This document shows, one piece after another, positions 54,010 through 60,529 of a stretch of 60,529 nucleotides of DNA. The notes beneath the pieces are model-generated. The model was not told the DNA's origin. It was given only the letters and a program-made list of their open reading frames with translations, and searched no databases. Numbering within the stretch: the first letter of the stretch is position 1; each line of letters opens with the position of its first letter. Made by a program: the position numbers and the translations under genes. Source of the stretch: Vagococcus fluvialis (lineage in GTDB: Bacteria; Bacillota; Bacilli; Lactobacillales; Vagococcaceae); the NCBI RefSeq assembly GCF_003337315.1, contig NZ_QPJV01000015.1, positions 1 through 60,529 of the forward strand, in the 5' to 3' direction.

Positions 54010-54813
54010 ATGAATAATCAACCAATTGGCTTTTTAGATTCAGGTGTTGGTGGTTTAACAGTGGTCAAAGAAGCCGTGAAACAACTACCAAACGAAACAG
54101 TTTATTATATTGGAGATACTCTAAGATGTCCTTATGGTCCAAGGCCAGTAGAAGAAATCAAACAATTTACTTGGGAAATGGTACGCTTTTTATTAAGTAA
54201 AAATGTAAAAATGATTGTGATAGCTTGTAATACAGCGACTGCAATTGCATTAGAAGAAATTAAAGAATCAATTGATATACCAGTAGTTGGAGTGATTATT
54301 CCTGGAGCAAGGGCCGCCTTAAGACTAACGAGCTCACACAGAATTGGTGTTATCGGAACTGTAGGAACAATTAATAGTGGAGAGTACACAAAGGCAATCC
54401 AACGTAAAGTTCCTAAAACTAAAGTGTATGGTTTAGCGTGTCCTAAATTTGTGCCAATTGTTGAAAGTAAACAATATGAATCAGCTATTGCTAAAAAAGT
54501 AGTAGATGAAACCTTAGAAGCTTTTTCAGACAAAAATATTGATACCTTAGTTATGGGATGTACACACTATCCACTTTTAAAACCATTAATTAAAGAAAAA
54601 ATGGGTGATTCAGTTCAGTTAGTAGATTCTGGAGCTGAGGCTGTTAGTGAAGTTAGTATGTTACTTGATTACTATGATATATCAGCAGATGCGACAGACA
54701 AAGGAAAAAATCATCAATTTTTCGCAACAGGTTCTAAAAAATTATTTGAAGACATTACACATGACTGGCTATCAATAGAGGATATTTCAGTTAACCGTGT
54801 AACTTTACCATAA
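54010..54813 (+). CDS. racE: Glutamate racemase
   Basis: Supplies D-glutamate for peptidoglycan. 267 residues with DSGVGGLTV, the first catalytic cysteine in ACNTATA and the second in GCTHYPLL. Head of a racE-rph/rdgB-yfcE run. The symbol murI is equally used. Confidence 0.96.
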   Translation: MNNQPIGFLDSGVGGLTVVKEAVKQLPNETVYYIGDTLRCPYGPRPVEEIKQFTWEMVRFLLSKNVKMIVIACNTATAIALEEIKESIDIPVVGVIIPGARAALRLTSSHRIGVIGTVGTINSGEYTKAIQRKVPKTKVYGLACPKFVPIVESKQYESAIAKKVVDETLEAFSDKNIDTLVMGCTHYPLLKPLIKEKMGDSVQLVDSGAEAVSEVSMLLDYYDISADATDKGKNHQFFATGSKKLFEDITHDWLSIEDISVNRVTLP

Positions 54814-54825
54814 AGGATGATAAAG

Positions 54826-56181
54826 ATGAGACATGATAATCGTAAAATAAATCAAATAAGAGAAATTACTATTGAAACAGACTACTTAATGCACCCGGAA
54901 GGTAGTGTGTTAATTAGTTTTGGAAATACGAAAGTGATTGTTAATGCAACAATTGAAGATAATGTACCTCCTTTTTTAAGAGGGAGTGAAACAGGCTGGG
55001 TAACGGCTGAGTATAGTATGCTACCACGAGCAACTAACACGCGTAATAGACGTGAGAGTAGTAAAGGAAAATTAACAGGACGCACAATGGAGATTCAACG
55101 TCTGATCGGTCGTTCATTAAGAGCAGTTGTTGATTTAGAAAAATTAGGTGAGCGCTCAATTGTTATAGATTGTGATGTAATCCAAGCTGATGGAGGTACA
55201 AGAACTGCAAGTATTACAGGAGCTTTTGTAGCTCTGAAATTAGCAATTAATAAGTTACTTGAAAGAGGCGAGTCAGAAGAAAATCCAATCAAAGAGCATT
55301 TGGCAGCTATTAGTGTTGGGATTTTACCAACAGGTGAATGTGTGGCTGATTTAGATTATATGGAAGACTCATCAGCTTTAGTGGACATGAACATTGTAAT
55401 GACTGAATCAGGTCGTATGGTAGAAATCCAAGGAACTGGTGAAGAAGCTACATTTACAAGAGATGAGCTAAATACATTATTATCTTTAGGTGAAGAAAGT
55501 ATTGAAGCGTTAATTGCACATCAAAAAAAGAGTTTGGAAAAAGCAGAAGAAAAAGCTGATATAAAGCCACAAGCTAAAACAAAAAAAGAAATTTTAATTG
55601 CTACAAGAAACATAGGAAAAGCTAAAGAATTTGAAACTATGTTTAATGAGCAAGGCTATCAAATCAAAACACTACTAGATTACCCTGAAGTACCTGATGT
55701 AGAGGAAACAGGTTCAACGTTTGAAGAAAACGCTAGATTAAAAGCTGAGACAATAGCTAAAGAATTTAATACAATTGTTTTAGCCGATGATTCAGGTTTA
55801 AAAGTAGATGCTTTAGGTGGGCAACCAGGTGTCTACTCAGCAAGATATGCTGGAGAAAATAAAAGTGATGCAGCTAATAACGCTAAATTGCTTCATGAAT
55901 TATATGATGTTCCTAAAGAAAAAAGAACTGCTCAATTTCACTGTACATTAGTACTTGCCTCACCGGATAAAGAAAGTTTAGTAGTTGTTGGTGAACTGCC
56001 AGGTGAAATTGCTGGAATACCAAGAGGAGAAAATGGTTTTGGTTACGATCCATTATTCTTTGTTCCTGAGTATAATAAAACAGTTGCCGAAATGACATCA
56101 GAAGAAAAAAATAAAATTAGTCATAGAGCTCAAGCAATTCAAAAATTAGTCGTTGACTTTAAAAAATGGATGGAGGAGTAA
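54826..56181 (+). CDS. Fused RNase PH and XTP/dITP pyrophosphatase
   Basis: 451 residues combining two enzymes. Residues 1-235 are RNase PH ([20 protein letters not shown] region, [13 protein letters not shown]), a 3' exoribonuclease for tRNA ends. A Lys/Glu-rich linker (236-254) leads to an RdgB/HAM1 domain (255-451: [32 protein letters not shown]) that removes non-canonical purine nucleoside triphosphates. Both domains keep their key motifs. Start at 54826, as the ATG at 54817 touches the RBS. In bacilli rph and rdgB are usually adjacent separate genes. Confidence 0.93.
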   Translation: MRHDNRKINQIREITIETDYLMHPEGSVLISFGNTKVIVNATIEDNVPPFLRGSETGWVTAEYSMLPRATNTRNRRESSKGKLTGRTMEIQRLIGRSLRAVVDLEKLGERSIVIDCDVIQADGGTRTASITGAFVALKLAINKLLERGESEENPIKEHLAAISVGILPTGECVADLDYMEDSSALVDMNIVMTESGRMVEIQGTGEEATFTRDELNTLLSLGEESIEALIAHQKKSLEKAEEKADIKPQAKTKKEILIATRNIGKAKEFETMFNEQGYQIKTLLDYPEVPDVEETGSTFEENARLKAETIAKEFNTIVLADDSGLKVDALGGQPGVYSARYAGENKSDAANNAKLLHELYDVPKEKRTAQFHCTLVLASPDKESLVVVGELPGEIAGIPRGENGFGYDPLFFVPEYNKTVAEMTSEEKNKISHRAQAIQKLVVDFKKWMEE

Positions 56182-56183
56182 AT

Positions 56184-56705
56184 ATGAAATACCTTGTTGT
56201 TAGTGATAACCATGGAAATAGAGATGTTTTAGTTGATTTAGTACATGTCTGGGAAAAAAAGATAGATGGTATGTTCCACTGTGGTGACTCAGAGTTAAAA
56301 GAAGATGATACCTTATGGCAAAAATTTGTTGTTGTTAAAGGTAACTGTGATTACAGTCCAGAGTACCAAAAGGAAACAGCAATTGCTCACGGGGAAGATA
56401 CAATCTATATGACTCATGGTCACTTGTTTAACGTCAATATGGGACTGACTTATCTTTCACTAGCAGCAAAAGAAAAAAATGCGTCTTTATGTTTTTATGG
56501 TCACACTCACAAACTGGCAGCTGAGATGGTAGATGGGATTTTATATTTAAATCCAGGGAGTATCTCTCAACCAAGAGGAAAGTACAGTCATTTAAAAACT
56601 TATGCGATTGTAGAAACCAGTGAAAAGGAAATCGAAGTTGCTTTTTATACACAGAACCATGAAAAGTTATCTGATTTGACATTTACTTTTCCAAGAGAAG
56701 ATTAA
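56184..56705 (+). CDS. YfcE/YsnB-family metallophosphoesterase
   Basis: 173 residues with the calcineurin-like metal motifs in order: SDNHGN, HCGDSE, VKGNCD, MTHGH and YGHTH. Start at 56184 after GGAGGAG, 2 nt past the stop of the fusion gene. A phosphodiesterase of unknown natural substrate. Gene order matches B. subtilis racE-rph-ysnA-ysnB. Confidence 0.9.
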   Translation: MKYLVVSDNHGNRDVLVDLVHVWEKKIDGMFHCGDSELKEDDTLWQKFVVVKGNCDYSPEYQKETAIAHGEDTIYMTHGHLFNVNMGLTYLSLAAKEKNASLCFYGHTHKLAAEMVDGILYLNPGSISQPRGKYSHLKTYAIVETSEKEIEVAFYTQNHEKLSDLTFTFPRED

Positions 56706-56804
56706 ATAAAATATAATAAGTTATGAAAAAACTGTGAATCTACTTTATCTATTTTTATTTTAAGGTAAAATAAAGATTAGTGAAAAGAATGGAGGGTTTT
56801 CTAA

Positions 56805-57290
56805 ATGATAGGAAATGCTGTAAAAGAAATTTTTTTAGAAAACGAAGACAATTACTTAATACACAGTGACAATGTAGCAACACTAACAGATACGAATAAT
56901 TTAGAACATGCCTTATTAGTTTTAACTAATATTGGCTATAGTAAAATTCCAGTAGTTAATAAAGAAGAAGAATTAGTAGGACTTGTTTCTTTATCAAATG
57001 TGGTGTCAGAGATGTTTGATACAGAAAATTTTAATCCAGACCGTTTAGCAGATATTCAAGTATGTGACGTGATGGATAAAGAAATTAAAACAGTCCAACA
57101 ACCATTTAATATCGAAAAGGTTTTAAATTTTTTAGTGGATAGTAACTTTATCCCTGTTGTTGATAATGAGGGTGTTTTTAAAGGGATAGTCACAAGAAAA
57201 GAAATTTTAAAATCAGTGAATCATTTAGCTCATGAACTAGAGCTTAAATATGATGTAACTGAAAAAGAATTAGCTGAAAAAAATCATTAA
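56805..57290 (+). CDS. cbpB: CBS-domain protein CbpB-like (YkuL), c-di-AMP sensor
   Basis: 161 residues consisting of two CBS domains (about 15-75 and 85-145: YSKIPVVNKEEELVGLVSLS and NFIPVVDNEGVFKGIVTRKE). CbpB binds c-di-AMP and in its free form activates the stringent-response enzyme Rel in Listeria and Bacillus. It precedes an N-acetyldiaminopimelate-deacetylase-like gene as ykuL stands near ykuR. Assignment rests on size, domains and context. Confidence 0.82.
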   Translation: MIGNAVKEIFLENEDNYLIHSDNVATLTDTNNLEHALLVLTNIGYSKIPVVNKEEELVGLVSLSNVVSEMFDTENFNPDRLADIQVCDVMDKEIKTVQQPFNIEKVLNFLVDSNFIPVVDNEGVFKGIVTRKEILKSVNHLAHELELKYDVTEKELAEKNH

Positions 57291-57309
57291 TAATGAGGGG
57301 AGTTTGATG

Positions 57310-58440
57310 ATGTTTTCAAAAGAAGAGTTAATTAAAATAAGAAGAGAGTTACATCAAATTCCTGAAATTGGCCTTAAGGAGTTTAAAACACATGATTACT
57401 TAATAGCTGTTTTAAATTCTTTACCTCAAGAGCATTTAGAAATTAAAACAAAAGACACAGCTATTATTGTAACTGTGAAAGGGAAAAATCCTAGAAAAAC
57501 AATTGCTTGGCGAACAGATATTGATGGTTTACCGATTAAAGAAGAAACAGGATTTCCTTTTGAATCAACTCATGAAGGATTTATGCATGCTTGTGGTCAT
57601 GATTTTCATATGACAATTGCTTTAGGCTTAATTGCTAGACAGCTTGAAAATAGAAGCGATAATAACTATGTTTTCTTTTTTCAACCAGCAGAAGAAAATC
57701 TTTCTGGTGCAGAAATTTATTATGACAATGGCTTTTTAAAAGATATAGAAATTGATGAAATTTATGCGCTACACGTTGCCCCGCAGCTAAAGAGTAATCT
57801 AATTGGTACATTGAAGGGAACCTTATTTGCAGGTGCTTGTCGTTTTGTTGTGACCTTTAAAGGAAAAGATGGTCATGCCGCTTTCCCTCATTTAGCCAAT
57901 GATACGATTGTTGCAGCATCTTCTTTTGTTCAACAAGTACAGTCAATAATTAGCCGTAATGTTGATCCGATGGAAAGTGCTGTTATTACTTTTGGTGAAT
58001 TCAACAGTGGAACAGCAGATAATATTGTTTCTGGAAAAGCTGTTTTAACTGGAACAATTAGAGCTCTAACTTATGAAGTTAATGAATTAACAAAAACAAG
58101 AATGAAAGAGATGGCAAAAGGAATTGCTCTTTCCTACGGTTGTGAAGTTGATATAGTACTAGATCAAAAAGGTTACATTCCCGTGGTTAATAATACTGAG
58201 CTAACATCAGACTTTATCGAGTTTTGTGAAACACATTCTGAAATAGAGTTTTTAGAAGTGTCTGAGACAATGACTGCTGAAGATTTTGGTTACTTACTAA
58301 GTAAAATTCCAGGAACGATGTTTTGGTACGGTGTTGATAGTGAGTACGGATTACATCATGGAAAATTTAATCCAGATGAAAATACCTTAGATCGAGCTGT
58401 TAATAGTGTTCATGACTTTTTAAAGAGTCGTGATAATTAA
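57310..58440 (+). CDS. N-acetyldiaminopimelate deacetylase-like M20 amidohydrolase
   Basis: 376 residues, M20D type. Metal ligands in MHACGHDFH and QPAEENLSGAE, later HVAPQ and the C-terminal HHGKFNPDE. It resembles YkuR, which releases acetate from N-acetyl-LL-diaminopimelate in lysine synthesis. The partner acetyltransferase dapH usually found just upstream is absent here, so the true substrate may be another N-acylated amino acid. Start at 57310, 7 nt after GGAG; 57307 is also possible. Confidence 0.82.
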   Translation: MFSKEELIKIRRELHQIPEIGLKEFKTHDYLIAVLNSLPQEHLEIKTKDTAIIVTVKGKNPRKTIAWRTDIDGLPIKEETGFPFESTHEGFMHACGHDFHMTIALGLIARQLENRSDNNYVFFFQPAEENLSGAEIYYDNGFLKDIEIDEIYALHVAPQLKSNLIGTLKGTLFAGACRFVVTFKGKDGHAAFPHLANDTIVAASSFVQQVQSIISRNVDPMESAVITFGEFNSGTADNIVSGKAVLTGTIRALTYEVNELTKTRMKEMAKGIALSYGCEVDIVLDQKGYIPVVNNTELTSDFIEFCETHSEIEFLEVSETMTAEDFGYLLSKIPGTMFWYGVDSEYGLHHGKFNPDENTLDRAVNSVHDFLKSRDN

Positions 58441-58482
58441 AAAATCGTTAAGTAAGTTGATGCTTACTTAACGATTTTTTTA
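58441..58482. terminator. Bidirectional terminator between the deacetylase and mscS
   Basis: AAAATCGTTAAGTAAG/CTTACTTAACGATTTT stem, 6-nt loop, A and T runs on the two sides. Confidence 0.93.
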
Positions 58483-59373
58483 TATATTTAGATTTAATGG
58501 AGAGGTTGGAATAGTAATACCAGCTTTAGTCAGTGACTCTACATAGGCTGTTGTTAGCTTACTTTTTACAGATAACTGAGAGCCTGATAAAGCATAAAGT
58601 GAACAACGAACAACAAAGGTACCATTTGGTAAATTAATTAAACCAATAATATTAGGCTCAGATTTAATTTCAGGAATAGAGCTTAATAATTCTTGATTAA
58701 CCTCAGCCATAATCTTCTTAACTGTTTCAATATCTTCGTCAGGGTTAACTCTAATATCAATAATGACTTGTTGATTACCACGAGAGAGATTACTAACAAT
58801 TAAAATCTGTCTATTTGGAATATAATTCATAGTTCCATTAAAGCTTTTAACTTGTGTGGTACGAAGTCCTACTTGCTCCACAATACCTTCAACACTATCT
58901 AATATCACGTGATCTCCAACGTCAAGTTGTCTTTCGTAAATAATAAAGAACCCAGTAATGACATCGTTAATAAAACCTTGAGCACCTAAACCAATAGCAA
59001 CACCAGCAATACCAGCTCCTGCAATTAAAGAACCTACAGGAACACCTATAATAGTTAAGACAGAATAGATCATAATAAAAAATAAAAAATATTGAGCAAA
59101 GTTTTTTAAGACAGTTTCTAATGTGTTTAATCTACTTGAACTGTAAGTTTCTTTTTTTCGATAATTAGCAAAAGAACGATGAATTAAGTTTAAAATAATT
59201 TTTCTTAAAATAAAAATTATAATTAAGATTAATAAAATAATCATACCTTTATAAATAACAGTTGATAGTATTTTTTCCCAATCTAGACTATCCCAGAAAT
59301 TTTGGAATACACGAATACCTTTTTCTGTCTGTTTCGTTAATTCTAATTGAGTACTTGTAGTTGTTTCTTGCAT
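58480..59373 (-). CDS. mscS: Small-conductance mechanosensitive channel (MscS family)
   Basis: 297 residues with three membrane segments. The pore helix is glycine/alanine-rich (LIAGAGIAGVAIGLGAQGF) and is followed by the conserved NDVITGFFIIYERQLDVGD and a cytoplasmic cage domain. Opens on membrane tension to relieve hypo-osmotic stress. Start at 59373, 9 nt after GGAGG; in-frame upstream ATGs have no RBS. Confidence 0.92.
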   Translation of the reverse strand: MQETTTSTQLELTKQTEKGIRVFQNFWDSLDWEKILSTVIYKGMIILLILIIIFILRKIILNLIHRSFANYRKKETYSSSRLNTLETVLKNFAQYFLFFIMIYSVLTIIGVPVGSLIAGAGIAGVAIGLGAQGFINDVITGFFIIYERQLDVGDHVILDSVEGIVEQVGLRTTQVKSFNGTMNYIPNRQILIVSNLSRGNQQVIIDIRVNPDEDIETVKKIMAEVNQELLSSIPEIKSEPNIIGLINLPNGTFVVRCSLYALSGSQLSVKSKLTTAYVESLTKAGITIPTSPLNLNI

Positions 59374-59437
59374 TAATTGTATCCTCCATTGAAAAAATAA
59401 CATTCTTATTAACTTCATTCTACCATTTAATTATATG

Positions 59438-59466
59438 TTGAGAAAATAATAAGTTAATGGTATTCT
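59438..59466 (+). promoter_or_regulatory. Promoter of the DUF948-ytxH pair
   Basis: TTGAGA, 17 nt, TATTCT. Start of transcription near 59473. Confidence 0.65.
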
Positions 59467-59505
59467 AAATTTAGTATTTTAAACGAAAGGTAGGAGATAG
59501 TAAAG

Positions 59506-59934
59506 ATGTCAGGTATTGAAATTGCAGCAATAATTGCAGCTATTGCTTTTGTTATCCTAGTCATTGTTATTGTATTTTTCTTACTACAATTAAATAAAAC
59601 GATTAATAAATCAGTAGATAAAGTAAATCGTGTATTGGACAGGACCAATAAATCTGTAGCCGTATTAACAAAAGATGTAGATCTTTTATTACGTCAAAGT
59701 GAAGACTTATTAGTAACAGGAAACGAATTATTAGAAGATGTTACTCAAAAAGTGGAGACTATAGATCCTTTATTCCAAGCTGTAGCAGATTTAAGTGAAA
59801 GTGTTTCTGAGTTAAACTCATCAAGTAAAAACTTACTTGTCAAAGTTGGGGATGCAAGTAAAACAGCAGCCACAGCTACAATAGTAGGAAAAGCAGCGCA
59901 AAGTGCAGCACATTTATTTAAGAGAAATAATTAA
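59506..59934 (+). CDS. DUF948 membrane protein (YtxG-like)
   Basis: 142 residues: one N-terminal membrane segment (about 5-28), then a long helical, coiled-coil-like region (KTINKSVDKVNRVLDRTNKS) and an alanine-rich end. RBS AGGAG. Together with the next gene it matches the B. subtilis general-stress pair ytxG-ytxH. Function unknown. Confidence 0.82.
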   Translation: MSGIEIAAIIAAIAFVILVIVIVFFLLQLNKTINKSVDKVNRVLDRTNKSVAVLTKDVDLLLRQSEDLLVTGNELLEDVTQKVETIDPLFQAVADLSESVSELNSSSKNLLVKVGDASKTAATATIVGKAAQSAAHLFKRNN

Positions 59935-59949
59935 GCGGAGGAAAATATA

Positions 59950-60399
59950 ATGTCAAAAAAATCTAGTGGTTTTTTAGTAGGAGCAATTATTGGTGGAGCA
60001 GCGGCAGCAGCGGCAGCACTTTTATTAGCACCAAAAAGTGGTAAAGAATTAAGAGAAGATTTATTAGATCAATTAGATGAAGTTTCAGAAGGGAAAGCTA
60101 GTGAGCTAGCTGGTATTGCTCAAGTTAAAGGGAATGAAATTGGAGATTTTGCTAAACATAAAAAAGAAGAATACAGTTGGTTAGGTGAAAAACTATCAAC
60201 TCAAGTAGAACAAGCTAAAACAGTTTCAACTGATTTACTTGGAAATCTTGCTGATAAAACATCAGGCTTACAAGAAGAATTCAAGAAAACTTCTGATGAA
60301 GTAAAGGGAAAAGTAAGTGAATTAATCGAGGATGATATTGTTTTAAATGAAGATGATATCTCAGAAGAACTTTATTCAGCAATTGATAACGAAGCTTAA
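59950..60399 (+). CDS. YtxH-domain stress protein
   Basis: 149 residues. The YtxH signature GFLVGAIIGGAAAAAAALLL followed by APKSGKELRE lies at the N-terminus (one membrane segment), and the rest is charged and helical with an acidic tail. RBS GGAGG. Family members are stress-induced membrane proteins of unknown function. Confidence 0.88.
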   Translation: MSKKSSGFLVGAIIGGAAAAAAALLLAPKSGKELREDLLDQLDEVSEGKASELAGIAQVKGNEIGDFAKHKKEEYSWLGEKLSTQVEQAKTVSTDLLGNLADKTSGLQEEFKKTSDEVKGKVSELIEDDIVLNEDDISEELYSAIDNEA

Positions 60400-60432
60400 A
60401 TAAATGTTTTTAAGGAGGGTTAAATCGGCTCT

Positions 60433-60465
60433 TTGTCAAATCGGACTGATGAGTCGGATATATAA
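60433..60465 (+). other. Very short ORF after a strong RBS
   Basis: AAGGAGGG (60411-60418) is followed by no normal start. A TTG at 60433 would encode MSNRTDESDI before a TAA that overlaps the terminator stem. The spacing of 14 nt is long. It could be a remnant or a non-coding tail of the ytxH transcript. Confidence 0.2.
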
Positions 60466-60507
60466 GATGATAAACTTGAGATTACTCTCAGATTTATCAT
60501 CTTTTTT
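60464..60507 (+). terminator. Terminator after ytxH
   Basis: AAGATGATAAA/TTTATCATCTT stem with an inner TTGAG/CTCA pairing and a T run. Confidence 0.88.
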
Positions 60508-60529
60508 AGTTATTTAATTTTAATAAGGC

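Noticed and set aside
60446-60453. CTGATGAG, which resembles the hammerhead ribozyme core
   Set aside because: The required GAAA segment and three-stem arrangement are missing; GACT/AGTC simply forms a small hairpin around it.
1-60529. CRISPR array, prophage, insertion sequence or restriction/defence system
   Set aside because: No regularly spaced repeats, integrase, transposase, structural phage genes or defence-type gene clusters were seen; the gene order is largely that of a core genome.

Overview
The window is an AT-rich Gram-positive chromosome segment of the order Lactobacillales, most likely Enterococcaceae (Vagococcus- or Enterococcus-like). This rests on gene content and order (dltXABCD, liaFSR/vraTSR, ylaN-ftsW-pyc, ylbF-ylbG, tsaB-rimI-rimI-tsaD, racE-rph/rdgB-yfcE), on Shine-Dalgarno-rich starts with frequent TTG/GTG codons, and on a glmS ribozyme. 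No genus was confirmed by a search. I see no phage, insertion sequence or CRISPR array: this is mostly core genome with a few accessory systems.

Layout. 1-1767: the end of a 5S rRNA gene, then an 18-gene tRNA cluster with an internal duplication and a terminator. 1768-6458: the dlt operon (D-alanylation of teichoic acids), including the small gene dltX. 6443-13181: a sulfur-related group with a LysR regulator, a YeeE/YedE transporter, a CoA-disulfide-reductase/rhodanese fusion, and a sulfonate/nitrate-type ABC transporter. 13290-17897: a lysozyme-like protein, a polysaccharide deacetylase, recJ and apt. 17963-25390: a carbohydrate ABC transporter (two permeases and a lipoprotein, no ATPase) with a DUF624 protein and a YesM/YesN-type two-component system. 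25385-28806: a small P-loop protein, tRNA-Thr, a PhnA-like protein, mltG and greA. 28811-34083: liaFSR, a Ktr/Trk subunit, a HesB-like protein, a DUF1189 protein and sodA. 34097-41178: ylaN, ftsW, pyc, a CAP-like protein, ylbF and ylbG. 41245-48350: amino-sugar and galactose genes (ribozyme-controlled glmS, nagB, galE, a GalT-like protein), with an ABC-F ribosome-protection-type gene and its leader peptide/attenuator between glmS and nagB. 48439-53194: a CNNM/CBS protein, a Nudix hydrolase and the t6A genes tsaB/tsaD around two GNAT acetyltransferases. 53051-60507: a long-hairpin repeat, a CPBP-like membrane protein, racE, an rph-rdgB fusion, yfcE, cbpB, a deacetylase, mscS, and DUF948/YtxH proteins.

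Connections. An 18-bp dyad upstream of liaF recurs at 15 of 18 positions upstream of dltX, in both cases ending 46 nt before a -10-like hexamer, so the envelope-stress system LiaFSR may activate the dlt operon. The ABC-F gene has a complete attenuation layout: promoter, 40-codon leader ORF, mutually exclusive pairings and an intrinsic terminator. A NagR-like operator covers the nagB promoter. The GalT-like protein after galE lacks the catalytic His and Gln expected of its family, and the CPBP-like protein has QQxxxR in place of EExxxR. These are the most unusual items here. All family assignments come from reading motifs, with no database search.
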